Shown: positions 1 through 10,976 of the stretch, piece after piece | How the letters are laid out: the number at the start of each line of letters is the position of its first letter | Numbering within the stretch: the first letter of the stretch is position 1 | Assembly (NCBI GenBank): GCA_963730555.1 | Contig: CAVSSS010000031.1 | Span: 124,001-188,000, forward strand | Source: Roseiarcus sp963730555 | GTDB taxonomy: Bacteria; Pseudomonadota; Alphaproteobacteria; Rhizobiales; Beijerinckiaceae | Length of the DNA stretch: 64,000 nucleotides | Direction: 5' to 3' | Notes under the pieces: generated by a model | The model's database searches: none | Seen by the model: the letters and a program-made list of their open reading frames with translations, nothing else | Told to the model about the DNA's origin: nothing | Program-made: the position numbers and the translations under genes

Positions 1-2
1 TC

Positions 3-947
3 GACATCAAGGTCGGCGAGCAGAGCCTCGACGAGGAATTCACCATTAGCCCAACCGCGAACACCTTCTTTGTTAACGGGGTGTCCGGTTGGCCGGCGCT
101 TCCAACAATAGATTTACCCGGTGGCGGCCCTGCCTATCCGCTCGCGGGGTTGGGGATTCGCGGACGGGCGCAGTTAACGGACAGCGTCACCATGCTCGCA
201 GGCGTGTTCAACGGGAGCCCGATCCCGCGGGATTCGCCGAACACGGTGGAGAGCAACCCTCATGGCGTGAGTTTTCCCCTCGATACCGGGACCCTGGCGA
301 TTGCCGAACTGCAATACGCCTACGGTTCCGGCGCGTCGGGTAAGGGGAGCGCCGACGGTCCGATGCCCGGAATTTACAAGATCGGCGCCTGGTATGACAG
401 CTACAAGTTCGACGACCAGCAAACCGACACAATCGGCCTGCCCCTCGCCAGTCCGCTGAGCAACGGGGCGCCGGTCGCGCATCACGGCGACTTTTCACTC
501 TATGGGGTCATGGACCAGATGATCTGGCGCTCGAAGGACAACACCAATCGCAGTCTGAATGTCTTCTTCCGTCCGATGTTCACGCCGTACCAGGATCGGA
601 ATCTCGTCAGAGCGAGCATCAACGCGGGCTTCGCTTTGCACGCCCCGTTGCCGACGCGCGACAACGACGTCTTCGGCGTAGAAATGGGAACCGCATGGGC
701 GAGCAGCGGCGCATCCAGCTTCGACCGGCAGATGCAGTTCTTCCAGCCTTCAGTCTATACGCCCATTCGCTCGAGCGAGACCTTTGTCGAGGCGAGCTAT
801 CAGTTTCAGGTTTTGCCGTCGTGGGTGGTTCAGCCCAACATCCAGTATTTCATCAATCCCGGCATGGGGATCGCCAACCCGGACGATCCGACGCAGCGGA
901 TCAAGAACGAGTTTGTCGTCGGCCTGCGGACCAACGTCAACTTCTGA
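3..947 (+). CDS. OprB-type carbohydrate porin, C-terminal part (runs off the left edge)
   Basis: The reading frame is open from the first codon of the window (position 3) to TGA at 945-947, so the visible ~314 residues are the C-terminal part of a longer protein; the internal GTG at 81 is not taken as the start. The sequence has alternating aromatic/polar beta-strand segments, an aromatic-rich pattern around LGIRGRAQLTDSVTMLAGVF, and a terminal strand ending in NVNF, as expected for an outer-membrane barrel. It resembles carbohydrate-selective porins (OprB family), which let sugars and other small solutes through the outer membrane. The family call is from recognition of the overall pattern; the substrate cannot be read. 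No partner gene is adjacent: the next gene is convergent. Confidence 0.75.
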   Translation, partial: DIKVGEQSLDEEFTISPTANTFFVNGVSGWPALPTIDLPGGGPAYPLAGLGIRGRAQLTDSVTMLAGVFNGSPIPRDSPNTVESNPHGVSFPLDTGTLAIAELQYAYGSGASGKGSADGPMPGIYKIGAWYDSYKFDDQQTDTIGLPLASPLSNGAPVAHHGDFSLYGVMDQMIWRSKDNTNRSLNVFFRPMFTPYQDRNLVRASINAGFALHAPLPTRDNDVFGVEMGTAWASSGASSFDRQMQFFQPSVYTPIRSSETFVEASYQFQVLPSWVVQPNIQYFINPGMGIANPDDPTQRIKNEFVVGLRTNVNF

Positions 948-1013
948 CGCCGCGTTGAAGGCACGAGATTGCGAGGAGCCTGATGCCGCTCCACGCCGCT
1001 CGTTCGCTCCATT

Positions 1014-2051
1014 TCAGCTCACCCCGAGCTTGCGCTGCAGGCTGGTCGAAGAGGTCGTGTACTGGAAGGTCAGCTTTTTGTCCGGATAGACATAGTGGTG
1101 CGCGCGCTGCGCCGCGAGCGTGGCCTCGTGGAAGCCGGACAGGATCAATTTCAGCTTGCCCGGATAGGTGTTGATGTCACCGATGGCGAAAATGCCAGGA
1201 ACGCTCGTTTCGAACTTCGCCGTGTCGACGGGGATCAGGTTCTCGTGCAGGTTGATCCCCCAATTGGCGATCGGACCGAGCTTCATCGTGAGCCCGAAGA
1301 ACGGCAACATGTCGTCGCAAGGATGGTCGTAGTGCTCGCCGTTCTCGCGCCGGATCGTCAGCGCCGAAAGCTGGCCGTTCTCGCCCTTGACCCCCGTCAC
1401 CTGCCCCAGCACGAATTCCATGTCGCCCGAATTGACGAGCTCACGCATGGCGTTGACCGAGTGCGGGGCCGCCCGGAACGCGTCGCGGCGGTGAACCAGG
1501 GTGATGCGGTCGGCGACGGGGTGCAGGTTGAGCGCCCAATCGAGCGCCAAATCCCCGCCGCCAACGATGACCACTCGCCGGCCCTTGAAATGGTCCATTT
1601 TGCGCACGGAATAGAAGACGCTTTTGTTCTCGTAACCGTCTAGTCCCGGAATTGGCGGCTTCTTCGGTTGGAACGAGCCGCCGCCGGCGGCGATGAACAC
1701 GGACTTGGCTTCGATCGTCTTGTCGTTGTCGGTGCCGATGCGAAACAGCGGACGCTCGGACGTGCCTAGAACCTCCATCCCTTCGACCATCTCGCCCAAG
1801 TGAAACTTAGGCCCGAAGGGCTGGATCTGCTTCATCAGGTTGTCGACAAGCTCTTGCCCGTTAATCACCGGAAAGCCGGGAATGTCGTAGATCGGCTTCT
1901 CCGGATAGAGCTCGGCGCATTGGCCGCCGGCTTTCGGGAGAATGTCGATCAGATGCGCCTTGATGTCGAGCAGGCCAAGTTCAAACACCGCAAAGAGACC
2001 AATGGGGCCGGCGCCGATGATCGCGACGTCGGTGGACAGCACTTCGCTCAT
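1014..2051 (-). CDS. Ferredoxin--NADP(+) reductase, thioredoxin-reductase-like type
   Basis: A 345-residue flavoprotein. An N-terminal FAD-binding Rossmann motif is seen as G13-x-G15-x-x-G18 (IIGAGPIGL), and an NADP(H)-binding motif VVIVGGGDLALDWA lies near residues 159-172. There is no CxxC redox disulfide between them, which separates this TrxB-like ferredoxin-NADP reductase group from true thioredoxin reductases. The C-terminus has the GIFAIGDINTYPGK segment typical of the second FAD contact. It should move electrons between NADPH and a ferredoxin in the cytoplasm. The gene for a [2Fe-2S] ferredoxin starts upstream on the same strand and ends 17 bp before this start, so the two probably form an operon and a redox pair. 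ATG at 2049-2051. Confidence 0.9.
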   Translation of the reverse strand: MSEVLSTDVAIIGAGPIGLFAVFELGLLDIKAHLIDILPKAGGQCAELYPEKPIYDIPGFPVINGQELVDNLMKQIQPFGPKFHLGEMVEGMEVLGTSERPLFRIGTDNDKTIEAKSVFIAAGGGSFQPKKPPIPGLDGYENKSVFYSVRKMDHFKGRRVVIVGGGDLALDWALNLHPVADRITLVHRRDAFRAAPHSVNAMRELVNSGDMEFVLGQVTGVKGENGQLSALTIRRENGEHYDHPCDDMLPFFGLTMKLGPIANWGINLHENLIPVDTAKFETSVPGIFAIGDINTYPGKLKLILSGFHEATLAAQRAHHYVYPDKKLTFQYTTSSTSLQRKLGVS

Positions 2052-2068
2052 TTAGATTCCTTCTGTTC

Positions 2069-2389
2069 TTATCCTTGTTTTGCGGGCGTGGTCACGACAA
2101 GGCCGTCTAGCTCCTCGCTGACCTTGATCTGACAGGAGAGCCTGGAGTTGGGACGCACCTCGAAGGCGAAATCGAGCATGTCCTCCTCCATCGAGGAGGC
2201 CTTGCCCGTCTTTTCCGTCCATTCCGGGGCGACGTAGACATGGCAAGTCGCGCAAGCGCAAGCGCCCCCGCATTCAGCTTCGATGCCGGGGATCGAATTG
2301 CGCAGGGCCGTCTCCATGACCGTCGCGCCGACCTGCGCATCGACCGACCGCGACTCTCCGGACGCGGAGATGAATGTAATCTTCGGCAT
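2069..2389 (-). CDS. [2Fe-2S] ferredoxin, adrenodoxin type
   Basis: A 106-residue protein when started at the ATG at 2387-2389, where the family usually begins (MPKITFI); the longer upstream frame is not family-like. The cluster ligands are C40-x5-C46-x2-C49 and C86 (RLSCQ), the adrenodoxin/putidaredoxin pattern, and the acidic stretch around residues 68-73 (EEDMLD) is the usual docking surface. It is a soluble one-electron carrier, and its neighbour 17 bp downstream is a ferredoxin-NADP reductase, its likely partner. Which oxygenase or assembly system it serves is not visible here. Confidence 0.92.
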   Translation of the reverse strand: MPKITFISASGESRSVDAQVGATVMETALRNSIPGIEAECGGACACATCHVYVAPEWTEKTGKASSMEEDMLDFAFEVRPNSRLSCQIKVSEELDGLVVTTPAKQG

Positions 2390-2590
2390 TGAACAGAGTG
2401 ATTCCTTGGAATACCGCGTCACGCCTTGAGGGCGCGTGAATTCGGCCGGCGACCGCCGGCTATACAGAGGCCGCCTACATAGAGCAAGCACATCGACGCC
2501 GAAAGTGGCGTTCGGAGCATCGTCAACGCCAAAGGTGATTCGCCGGACGGGTGGAAATGGCGCCGACGTCGCCGTCGACGATTCCTCCAG

Positions 2591-2974
2591 CTAGCCGCGA
2601 ATGCGATCGATTTCCACGAGGGCCTCAGCGACTGCGGATCGAAGCGCCGCGATCGCACGCGCCTCCTCCGCCGGGCCTTGGTCGCCGGCGGCGGCAGCCA
2701 ATTCCTCGATGCGCCACGCCGCGCTGGCGACGCGCCGGGCGCCGACGGCGAGCGCCGAGCCACGAAGCGTGTGTGCGATTTTCGCCTTTAGCGCCAAGGA
2801 TAAAGGCGGAGGGCCGGACAACTGAGCCGTCAAGGTCGGCGCTTGCAGCCGGAAGAGCCCAAGCAGCTCCGCCTCGAGCTCATGATCGCCAAGGCATTGG
2901 CGGGCCAAATGAACAAGGTCAAGGGGGGGATCGAAACCGCCGGTCCAACTTTCGAGCATAGCGCGCTGGCCCAT
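2591..2974 (-). CDS. Hpt (histidine phosphotransfer) domain protein
   Basis: A 127-residue, helix-rich protein. The phosphotransfer motif is H68-T-L-R-G-S-A, matching the HxxKGS signature of Hpt domains with Arg in place of Lys. The domain fills the whole protein, so it is a free-standing phosphorelay intermediate expected to pass phosphate between receiver domains in the cytoplasm. A second Met at residue 6 is an alternative start. It is divergent from the giant coiled-coil gene, and no kinase or receiver gene lies nearby, so its relay partners are unknown. In alphaproteobacteria single Hpt proteins often feed cell-cycle relays; that link is inference. Confidence 0.75.
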   Translation of the reverse strand: MGQRAMLESWTGGFDPPLDLVHLARQCLGDHELEAELLGLFRLQAPTLTAQLSGPPPLSLALKAKIAHTLRGSALAVGARRVASAAWRIEELAAAAGDQGPAEEARAIAALRSAVAEALVEIDRIRG

Positions 2975-3224
2975 CTATTCGGAAGCGCGCGGCTCATGGA
3001 CGCGGCCGTTAATCGCTGAACACTCTGGATAAATATGGTAACTGAAGCGTTAACGACGTTTGCAAGTTGCGCTTGTCGCGCGGTTTTCATCTATGAGGCT
3101 CGGCGGTAGACTGCAACGTGGTTAATTCAAAGCGTGTGGTTCGGCCGCGGCGAGCCCAGGGGAAACGCTTGGCGCGCGTGCCGGTCATCTCGACGATCGG
3201 CGCCGATGGAGTGAGGCGGACGTA

Positions 3225-6200
3225 ATGGCAAAGCAAAATCCGGCGACGGATCCCGTTTCAGCGGCGATGTCGGCGATTGAAAGCGCCTTAAACCTGACCG
3301 ATGAAGATGAGGCCGCTCTCACGGACGTCAGCGCCTTCCCTCCCCAGCTCGTTCCAGCGAAGCCGACGGCCGCGACACCGGTTCTCAAGCCGAGCCAACC
3401 CGCTGGCGACGCGCCGACGCTCCTTCGTATGAGCCCATCCCAGCCGTCCGGCGCGGAGAACGAACCGAAACCTGCGATCCCCGCAGTGACGCCTGCAAAT
3501 GACGATCGTGAGAACGTCGGCGCCGTCTTGCAAGCGATGAATGCCCGCCCGGCGAGCCGCACGCCATTCATTCTAGCCTTGGTTGCCTCACTCCTCTGGG
3601 CGGCGATCTGTGCGCTCTACGCCTATATCTCCGTGTGGTCCTCGGCCTCGAGACGACCGATCGAGATGCTGTTGCGTCCTGAAACCCCGTTGTTTTTGTT
3701 AGCCGCGCTCGGGCCAATCATCTTCATGTTCGCCTTCGCCGCCCTATCGCGGCGGCTGCGCGAGTTGCGACAATCGGCGCGCGCGATCTCTCAGGTCGCT
3801 GTGCGCCTGGCCGAGCCTGAGACGATGGCGGGCGAGCACGTTGCAAACCTGTCCCAAGCCATCCGTCGAGAACTCACATCGATGGGCGACGGGGTGGAAA
3901 GGGCGCTCGCGCGCGCCGCGGAGCTCGAGACCCGCGTACGATCCGAGGTGTCTACGCTTGAGCGCTCTTATTCCGACAACGAGCGCAAGATCCGCCTTCT
4001 GATCGCAGAAATGGCCGATCAGCGCGAGTCGATCGTGACCAGCGGAACGCGGGTTCGCGACGCCATCGCGACAGCTCACGACAGCATCGCCCAAGACCTC
4101 GTCGCCGCTGGCGGCAATCTGAGTGAGCGCCTCACCGAAACCGGCCAAAAAATTACCGTGTCGCTCGGCGCGGCGTCGGATGACATCGCCGTCGCGATGG
4201 ATCGGACAGGCTCAGCGACGCTCGAGCGCATCGTCGCGGAAGGCGCGCGAATGAGCGTATCGATCGAGGCGGTCGGCGAAACCCTCGCCGACCGCCTCGC
4301 CAACACCAGCCAAAAGGCCGCCGGCGAGATCCTGTCGCGTCTGGGGGAAGTCGACAACCGTCTCAAGGCGGTCGGCGACAGCCTGCTTTCCCGCCTTGGC
4401 GAACGGGGCGACAATCTGATCGAGCGCATTCAGACTTCACAGAATTCTGTGGTCGAGGCGATCGACGCGCACGGCGACCGGGTGGCGACTCGTCTCGCGG
4501 ATGCGGCCGAATTCGCGCGGAGCGCGGTGGGGGCTCACGCCGACGATGTGGTCGGACGCATCAGCGGCAGCAGCTCGCGCGCCGTCGAGGTGATCAGGGC
4601 GCACGGAGACTCGATCGCGGATCAACTTGCCGAAGCGTCGCAGGCGCTGTCGGGGGCCTTCGGCGCCCATAGCGACGAAGTCGTCGGCCGCATTAATGCC
4701 AACAGCGCAGAGGTTCTCGACGCCATTCGCTCCCACGGCAACTCGGTCGCCGCCCGCCTCTCCGAGGCCGCTGCTTCAGCGAGCGACGCCGTCACCGCCC
4801 ATGCGGATGCGGTCGTGAGCCGCGTTTCCGATAGCACCAGCGAAGCCGCGCAGACGCTCAGCGTCCATGGCGACATGATCGCCGCGCGCCTCTCGGAGGC
4901 CGCGGAAACGGTCAACGCGCACGGCGTGTCGGTCGCGGCCCAACTTGCCGGGGCGTCAGCCGCAATGAGCAGCGCTGTCGACAATTACGCGGACGAGGTC
5001 GTGGGCCGCGTCAGCGCAAGCGGAGCGCAAACTGTGGACGCGATCCGCGCACAGGGCGATTCAGTCGCCGATCAACTCGCCCAGGCTTCAGCGGCGGCGC
5101 GTAGCGCCGTCGTCGCCTACTCGAACGAGGTCGTGAGCCACGCGACGGCGAGCGGCGCGCAAACGGTCGAGGCGATTCACGCCGAAGGCGAGCGGGTCGC
5201 CGACCAACTCGCGCAGGCCTCGTCGGCGACGCGAAACGCCGTGGTCGAATATGCCGACGATGTCGTCGCCCGCGTGAGCGAAAGCGGCGAACAGGCGGTC
5301 GCGGCGATCCGCTATCATGGCGAATCCGTCGCTGATCGACTCTCCCACGCCTCTGAAGCCACACGCAACGCCGTCGGCCAGTACACGGACGACATCGTCG
5401 CCCGAGTTAGCGCAAGTGGTGAACAGGCCGCCGCAGTGATCCGCATCCAAGGCGACTCGGTCGCCGATCAACTCGCGGAAAGTTCAGCGGCCACGCGCAG
5501 CGCCGCCGGCGAGTATGCTGACGACGTCGTCGCCCGCGTCAGCTCCAGCGGTGAACAGGCCGTCGCGGCGATCCGCGTCCATGGCGACTCGGTCGCCGAT
5601 CAACTCGCGGAAAGTTCAGCGGCCGCGCGCAGCGCCGTCAGTGAATACGCGGACGATGCGGTCGCGCGCGTCAGCGCCAGCGGCGAACAGGCGGTTGCGG
5701 CGATCCGCTATCATGGCAACTCCATCGCCGATCGACTTGCAGAGACTTCGGCCGCCGCGCGCAGCGCAGTCGCAGAGGTCTCGGACGAGATCGCCGCTCG
5801 CATCAACGCAAGCGGTGAACAGGCGGTCGCGGCGATCCGCTCCCATGGCGACTCGATCGCCGACCAACTCGCCGCAGACTTCCGAGGCCACGCGCAGCGC
5901 CGTCGGCGAGTATACGGACGACGTCGTCGCCCGCATCAGCGCGAGCGGCGAACAGGCGGTCGGACGCGATCCGCTTCCATGGCGATTCGATCGCCGATCA
6001 ACTCGAGAGGACTTCCGAGGCCGCGCGCAGCGCCGTCGGCGAATATACGGACGACGTCGTCGCCCGCATCAGCGCGAGCGGCGAACAGGCGGTCGACGCG
6101 ATCCGCTTCCATGGCAATTCGGTCGCCGATCGATTGGCCCAGACTTCTGAGACGACGCGAAACGCCGCGGCCGAGCACTCGGATGAGATCGTCGCCCGCA

Positions 6201-9200
6201 TCAGCGCGAGCGGCGAACACGCCGTCGCGGCGATCCGCTTCCATGGCGAGTCGATCGCCGATCGACTCGCTGAGACTTCGGCGGCGGCGCGCAGCGCCGT
6301 GGACGCCTATTCAGAGGACATCGTCGGCCGGATTGGCTCGAGCAGCGCGCAAGCGGTCACCGAGATCCGCACATACGGCAACTCTGTCGCCGATACGTTG
6401 AGCCTCGCTGCAGATGCAGTCGCCCGCGACTTCGGCGCCCGATCGCATTCGCTGATCGAGCAACTGCAGAGCGGCGGCGAACGACTCTCCGACACCATTG
6501 TCGTACATGGCGACAGTCTCGTCGGGCGTCTCAACGACGCCGCGGACCGTCTGCGGGACACCGTCGTGGTGCGTGGACAAGCGCTTGAAGATAGGCTCAC
6601 CGGATCGAGCGAACGGCTAAGCGCTCTGATCCGCGATCGCGCGGAAGACGCAGCCGCGATCCTTGACGCCGCGGCTCAGCGATGGGGCGAAAAATTTGAC
6701 GTCCGGGAGAGCGAGTTGCGCGGCGCGGTCAACAACCAGAACGACGCGCTTGAGACCCTGTTCGACGAGTCGACGCGTCGCCTCGTCGGCGCCATCTCAG
6801 CCGAGGGCGCCCTCGCCCAGGCGCAGATCGAGGCGTCAGCGGCTCAATCCATGGCCGCGCTGAACTCCGAGTCGGCGCAGATCAACGAGCGCCTGGCGTC
6901 GCTCACCATCGACGCCGCGGCCGCGGCGGCCCATGGAGCGGGCAGCGTGCATGACGCGCTGAGCGAGCGGATCGCCGCCTTTGACTATATCGTCAACCAG
7001 CGCGCCGTCGGCCTCGTGGAGGCCGTGTCACAACAGACCGAGCGCATGCGCGAATATCTCCGAGCGCTGGATGGTCTCGTCGGCGACAGCGGCCATAGCG
7101 TGATCGACCGCCTGGGGTCCCACTCCGACGAGCTCAACGCTCGTATCTCCGGACATCTCGATGCGATCGACGTGATGATGCAGGCCCGGCGCGACGAGCT
7201 CGACAAGCGCTTCGTCGATCACAGGGAACAACTGGCGACAAAATCCGCGGAAAGGTTGGAGCAATTTGAGATCGCTTCGGCGGCGCATCACAATGCGGTT
7301 GATTTGGCCTTGGCGTCGCATTCGCGCCGCCTCGAGACCTCGCTCGGAGACGGGCTTACGCGGTTCGAAGGCGCAATCGACGGCCGGGGTCAGGAAATCC
7401 TCGGGCGCATTGGCGATCGGTCCGCGGCTCTCGCGGCCGATCTCGGCGCGAAGCTCGCCGCGATCGAGGAGACTCTCGTGAACCGCGGCGGCGCGATCGA
7501 CGAGAAGCTGGGCAAACGCAACGAAGAGGCGGCGTCGCTGTTCGACCGCCGTCTGCAAGACGTCGAGGACCGCGCCGGGGCAAAGCTTCACCAAGTGTCG
7601 TCGACGCTCGAGAGCCTGCTGGCGCGGATCGAAGATGCGCTCGCGCAGCGCGGCCGGGCGCTGTCCGAAACCCTCGCCCGCACTACCCTCGAAACCGCCA
7701 AGGCGCTCGGAGACGGCGGGCGCGAGATCACACAAGGCATGAGCGCCAAATCGGCGGAGATCAGCGAAGCGCTGCAACGGCGGGCGGACGAGCTGACGCA
7801 AACGCTGTCGGCCGTCGCCCGGGACATCAATGCGACCTTGACCGGCCGCGTCGAAGACGTGTCGCGCTCGCTCGGAGTGAGCGTCGATCAGTTCAGGGAG
7901 CAAGTCGTCACGCCGATGCAGGACCTGAGCCGGCGCCTCGACTCGAGCCGGGCCGAGCTGGAAGACAAGGTAGGCGAGCACGCCCAGCAAGTCACGGCCA
8001 TGCTCGACTTGCACAAGGCGTCGATGGGCGCTGCATTCGACTCCCACAAAGTCGTTGTCGCCGACGCAACGCAACAGAGCGTGCAAATCTTTGATGCGCG
8101 CTTGGCCGCCCTGGCCCAGGCCGCGGACCAAAGCACCCGCATCATTGACCTGCGGCTCGCCGACATGGTGGACGCGGCGAACCGCAACGCCGAGACCATC
8201 GACGAACGTCTTGTCGCTCGCATTCAGGTGATGAGCGAAGTTCTGACGAGAGCGGCGTCGGAAGCCGAATCGATCTGGGCGGCGCGAGGCGCCAGCGTCG
8301 CCAACGCCCTCAGAGCAAAAGTCGATGACTTGCGCGAGGTCATCGAGGGCAAGGGCGCCGATCTCGTGGCCGCCCTCGGTGAGCGGGGCGATGATGTGTC
8401 GGCGAGGATCGTCGGAGTCGGCGAGCGTGCGATGCAGACGCTCGACCAGCAAATGGCAGGGCTTGCGACTCTGCTGACCCGCCGCACCGACGAGCTTATC
8501 GCCGCCGTCAACGGCAGCGCGGCGGATCCGGTGCGCGCGCTCAGCGCGCTAACGGGGCAGCTGCGCTCCGAGGTCGCCGATTCCAGCGAGGCGCTGCGTA
8601 GCGTCGCGGCCGACGCAACTCACCGCTCGGCAGAGACGATCGAAGCCTTGCTGAAGCGGTTGACTGACCAGGTGGAAGCCTCCGGCGCCGCATTGCGCGA
8701 AGTCGTAACCCGTAGCGCTGAGAGTTCGGTCGAGTCTCTCTCCGGCACCAGTGACCGGCTGCGCAGCGAATTGACGTCCGCGATCGACAACCTCGGTCAG
8801 ACCAGCGCCGTCATCGACCGGGCGATCGGGTCGGCCGGAGATCGAACTCGCGGCCGTTCAGAGCGGGCTCGCGGCAAGAGTCGAGGAATTCCAGCAAGCG
8901 CTTGGCGGCATCGCCTCGCAAGTCGCCGCTCTAGGACGCCTTTCCGCCACGACCCAGTCGGACGCGAGCGCGCTCGCCGGGCAGCTCGCCCAGCATGCGG
9001 AGGCTCTCGGGGTTGTCGGACGGGATCTTGCGCAACAGCAGCAGTCGCTTGATTTCGCTCTCGAACATCGCCGCAACAGCCTCGAGGCGCTCATCGGCGA
9101 TATCTCGGGCCGCAGTGAAGCCTTTGAGGCGACACTTGGGCGCTTCGCGACCAATGTCGAAGAGAGCTTTGCCCGGTCGCAGGCTCGCGCCCAGGAGATC

Positions 9201-10307
9201 AGCGCCGCACTCGCCTCCGCCACAAGGGGCGCGTCGATCGCGGTCGCAGGCCAATTTGAAACCATTCGCGACACGGCCACAAAAGAGCGCGAGCGAACGG
9301 TGCAAACGCTGCAGGCGACTCTCGAACAGACCAACTCGCAGCTGACCGGCGCTCTGGATCATGCCGCTGACCGCTTCCGTCAGTCAGTCGCTGAAGTGAA
9401 GGACATGGCGAGCCAGGTTCAGCGTGAGCTCGACCAGACTCGACAGGAGCTGCGCCGCGGGGTGCTCGATCTGCCGCAGGAGACGAGCGAAACCGCCGAC
9501 GCGATGCGACGGGTCGTTTCTGATCAGATCCGGGCGCTGAAGGAGCTTGCCGCGTTGGTGTCCGACTCGGGCGGGGCGTACGACGTCGTCGAACCAACCG
9601 CGCCAGCCGCGACGGCCGCAGTCGCAGGCGCACGTTTTGAGAAGCAGGTCCTGCGCGCTGTCGAGAGGACGCTCGAGGTCGAGGTCCCCTCGCAATCCGA
9701 AGCCTTCATGCACGTCGCTGATGCGGTTGCCGATCGCGCGACAGAGAACCCGACCTTAGGGCGGATCAGCCCGTCGGAACTGAGCCCGCCTTTCGCGCCG
9801 ACGCAAACGCAGCCGTGGCCGACATCGCCCGCCCCCGCGCAGCGTCCTGTTGGGGCGCCGGCGCCGTCGGTTCCGGCGTCAGTCGCCGATCGCGGGCAGC
9901 CCGGATGGCTGTCGAACCTGCTTGCGGCCGCCTCCCGCGACGAGCCCGAGGAAGCCCCCTCGAAGGGAGCGGAAACACTCGAGGCCCTCAATCGTGAAAT
10001 CGCTAGCCTCATCGACAATGCGGCTGCGGTGGAAATGTGGGATCGATGGCGCCACGGCGACACGGGCGCTGTGTCGCGTCGCCTCTACACGGAGGCCGGT
10101 CAGCAGGCGTTCGACGAGCTTCGGCGTCGCTTCCGCGCCGACCCTCAGTTCAGGGAGACAACAACCCGCTATATGCAGGAGTTCGAACGCCTATTGTCGA
10201 AGATCGGCCAGAACGACCGCGACGGCGCGCAGTGGCGGGCCTATCTGTTGTCCAACACCGGCAAGGTCTACACGATCCTCGCGCACGCCTCAGGAAAGCT
10301 AGGCTAG
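3225..10307 (+). CDS. Giant GPR-like coiled-coil polar-growth protein (three frameshifts in this sequence)
   Basis: Reads as one ~2,359-residue protein if three single-base insertions are removed: near 5870-5876 (frame of 3225 into the next), near 5958-5962, and near 8826-8838. After the third the original frame is restored up to TAG at 10305-10307. The N-terminus is a Pro/Ala-rich cytoplasmic region, then two membrane segments (about residues 114-137 and 155-174). Beyond these, nearly everything is amphipathic helix/coiled coil of apolipoprotein A1/E type, including ~15 copies of a 44-residue repeat. The last ~110 residues form a distinct conserved-looking module (EMWDRWRHGD ... TGKVYTILAHASGKL). 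Size, two N-terminal TMs and apolipoprotein-like repeats match the growth pole ring protein GPR of Agrobacterium, which organises polar growth. That identity is inferred. RBS GTGAGGCGGA precedes ATG 3225. Confidence 0.75.
4446..6420 (+). repeat. 132-bp (44-residue) tandem repeat array inside the GPR-like gene
   Basis: About 15 consecutive units marked by an IR-x-HGDSVADQL core and an SGEQAVAAI core, spaced 132 bp apart; successive SGEQA cores are seen near 5287, 5416, 5548 and 5680. Each unit is 44 residues, that is four 11-residue turns, the hendecad period of apolipoprotein-like helices. One half-length unit (VNAHGVSVAAQL, near 4915) breaks the register. Units 7-14 are the most alike in DNA sequence, which suggests recent homogenisation, and two of the three frameshifts fall here. 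Confidence 0.85.
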
Positions 10308-10400
10308 GGCGCGCCGGGTTTTGAGGGCGCCATCGCCTGTGGATTCCGCTTGCGCAGGAACGACAACGAGGCGACACGCCACAATTCCCCCTGCCCCGCT

Positions 10401-10859
10401 CTAAGCGTGACCGACCGGACCTCGGTCGGCTCCGGGATCCCCGCCCGCGGCGGCCACCGCCAACCGGCCGAGGTAATAGGCCCAGCCCTTGGTATGACCT
10501 GCGCACTCGTAGGCGTTGGGAAGTCCGGTATGGGTCATGCGCACAAGCGTGCCGCCGTCGCGGTCGATGAGGTCGATCTCGACCAGGCTCGATCCTGGCG
10601 GCACATTCTCGTCGTCGTCCCAGCCGAAGCTATAGGCAAGGCGATGGACCGGGACGACCTCCCGGAATTGCCCGCGCGCCGTGCGGCCGGGGCGGCCGGC
10701 CACGTCCTTGACAAGATAGAGGCCGCCCGGATGGGCGTCTGTGTCTGCGTCGGCGCCCATCCAGCTCAGGATCTTTTGCGGATCGGTCAGAAAAGCGAAG
10801 ACAGTTGCGGGCGGGGCGGCAATCTGGGTCTCGCGCCGGACCACGAGCGATTCATCCAT
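10401..10859 (-). CDS. SRPBCC / AHSA1-like domain protein
   Basis: A 152-residue protein beginning MDESLVVRRETQIAAPPATVFAFLTD, the classic first strand and helix of the START-like SRPBCC fold (I-x-APP-x-x-V-F-x-F-L-T-D-P). Later strands include LVEIDLIDRDGGTLVRMTHTGLP and the GHTKGWAYYLGRLA C-terminal helix of the AHSA1 subgroup. These proteins form a hydrophobic pocket and bind lipids or other apolar ligands; the ligand here is unknown. It lies convergent to the GPR-like gene and divergent from the cyclase gene, so it is probably transcribed alone. Confidence 0.8.
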   Translation of the reverse strand: MDESLVVRRETQIAAPPATVFAFLTDPQKILSWMGADADTDAHPGGLYLVKDVAGRPGRTARGQFREVVPVHRLAYSFGWDDDENVPPGSSLVEIDLIDRDGGTLVRMTHTGLPNAYECAGHTKGWAYYLGRLAVAAAGGDPGADRGPVGHA

Positions 10860-10976
10860 GGGGACTCTCCTCGGTGAATGTCATTCCAGCCCTATGACGC
10901 GCGACCCGCCGCCAATTCGACGCCCCGGTTGGGACCCAGAATATGAGCCCACGAATTCAAAAGATCAACCATTCGG

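Noticed and set aside
4446..6420. Regular repeats that might suggest CRISPR or satellite DNA
   Set aside because: Units are contiguous, 132 bp and in frame; there are no spacers and the repeat encodes a helical protein motif.
7028..8452. 474-codon open frame opposite the GPR-like gene
   Set aside because: Antisense shadow of a high-GC repeat-rich gene, Arg/Leu-rich composition and no family features.
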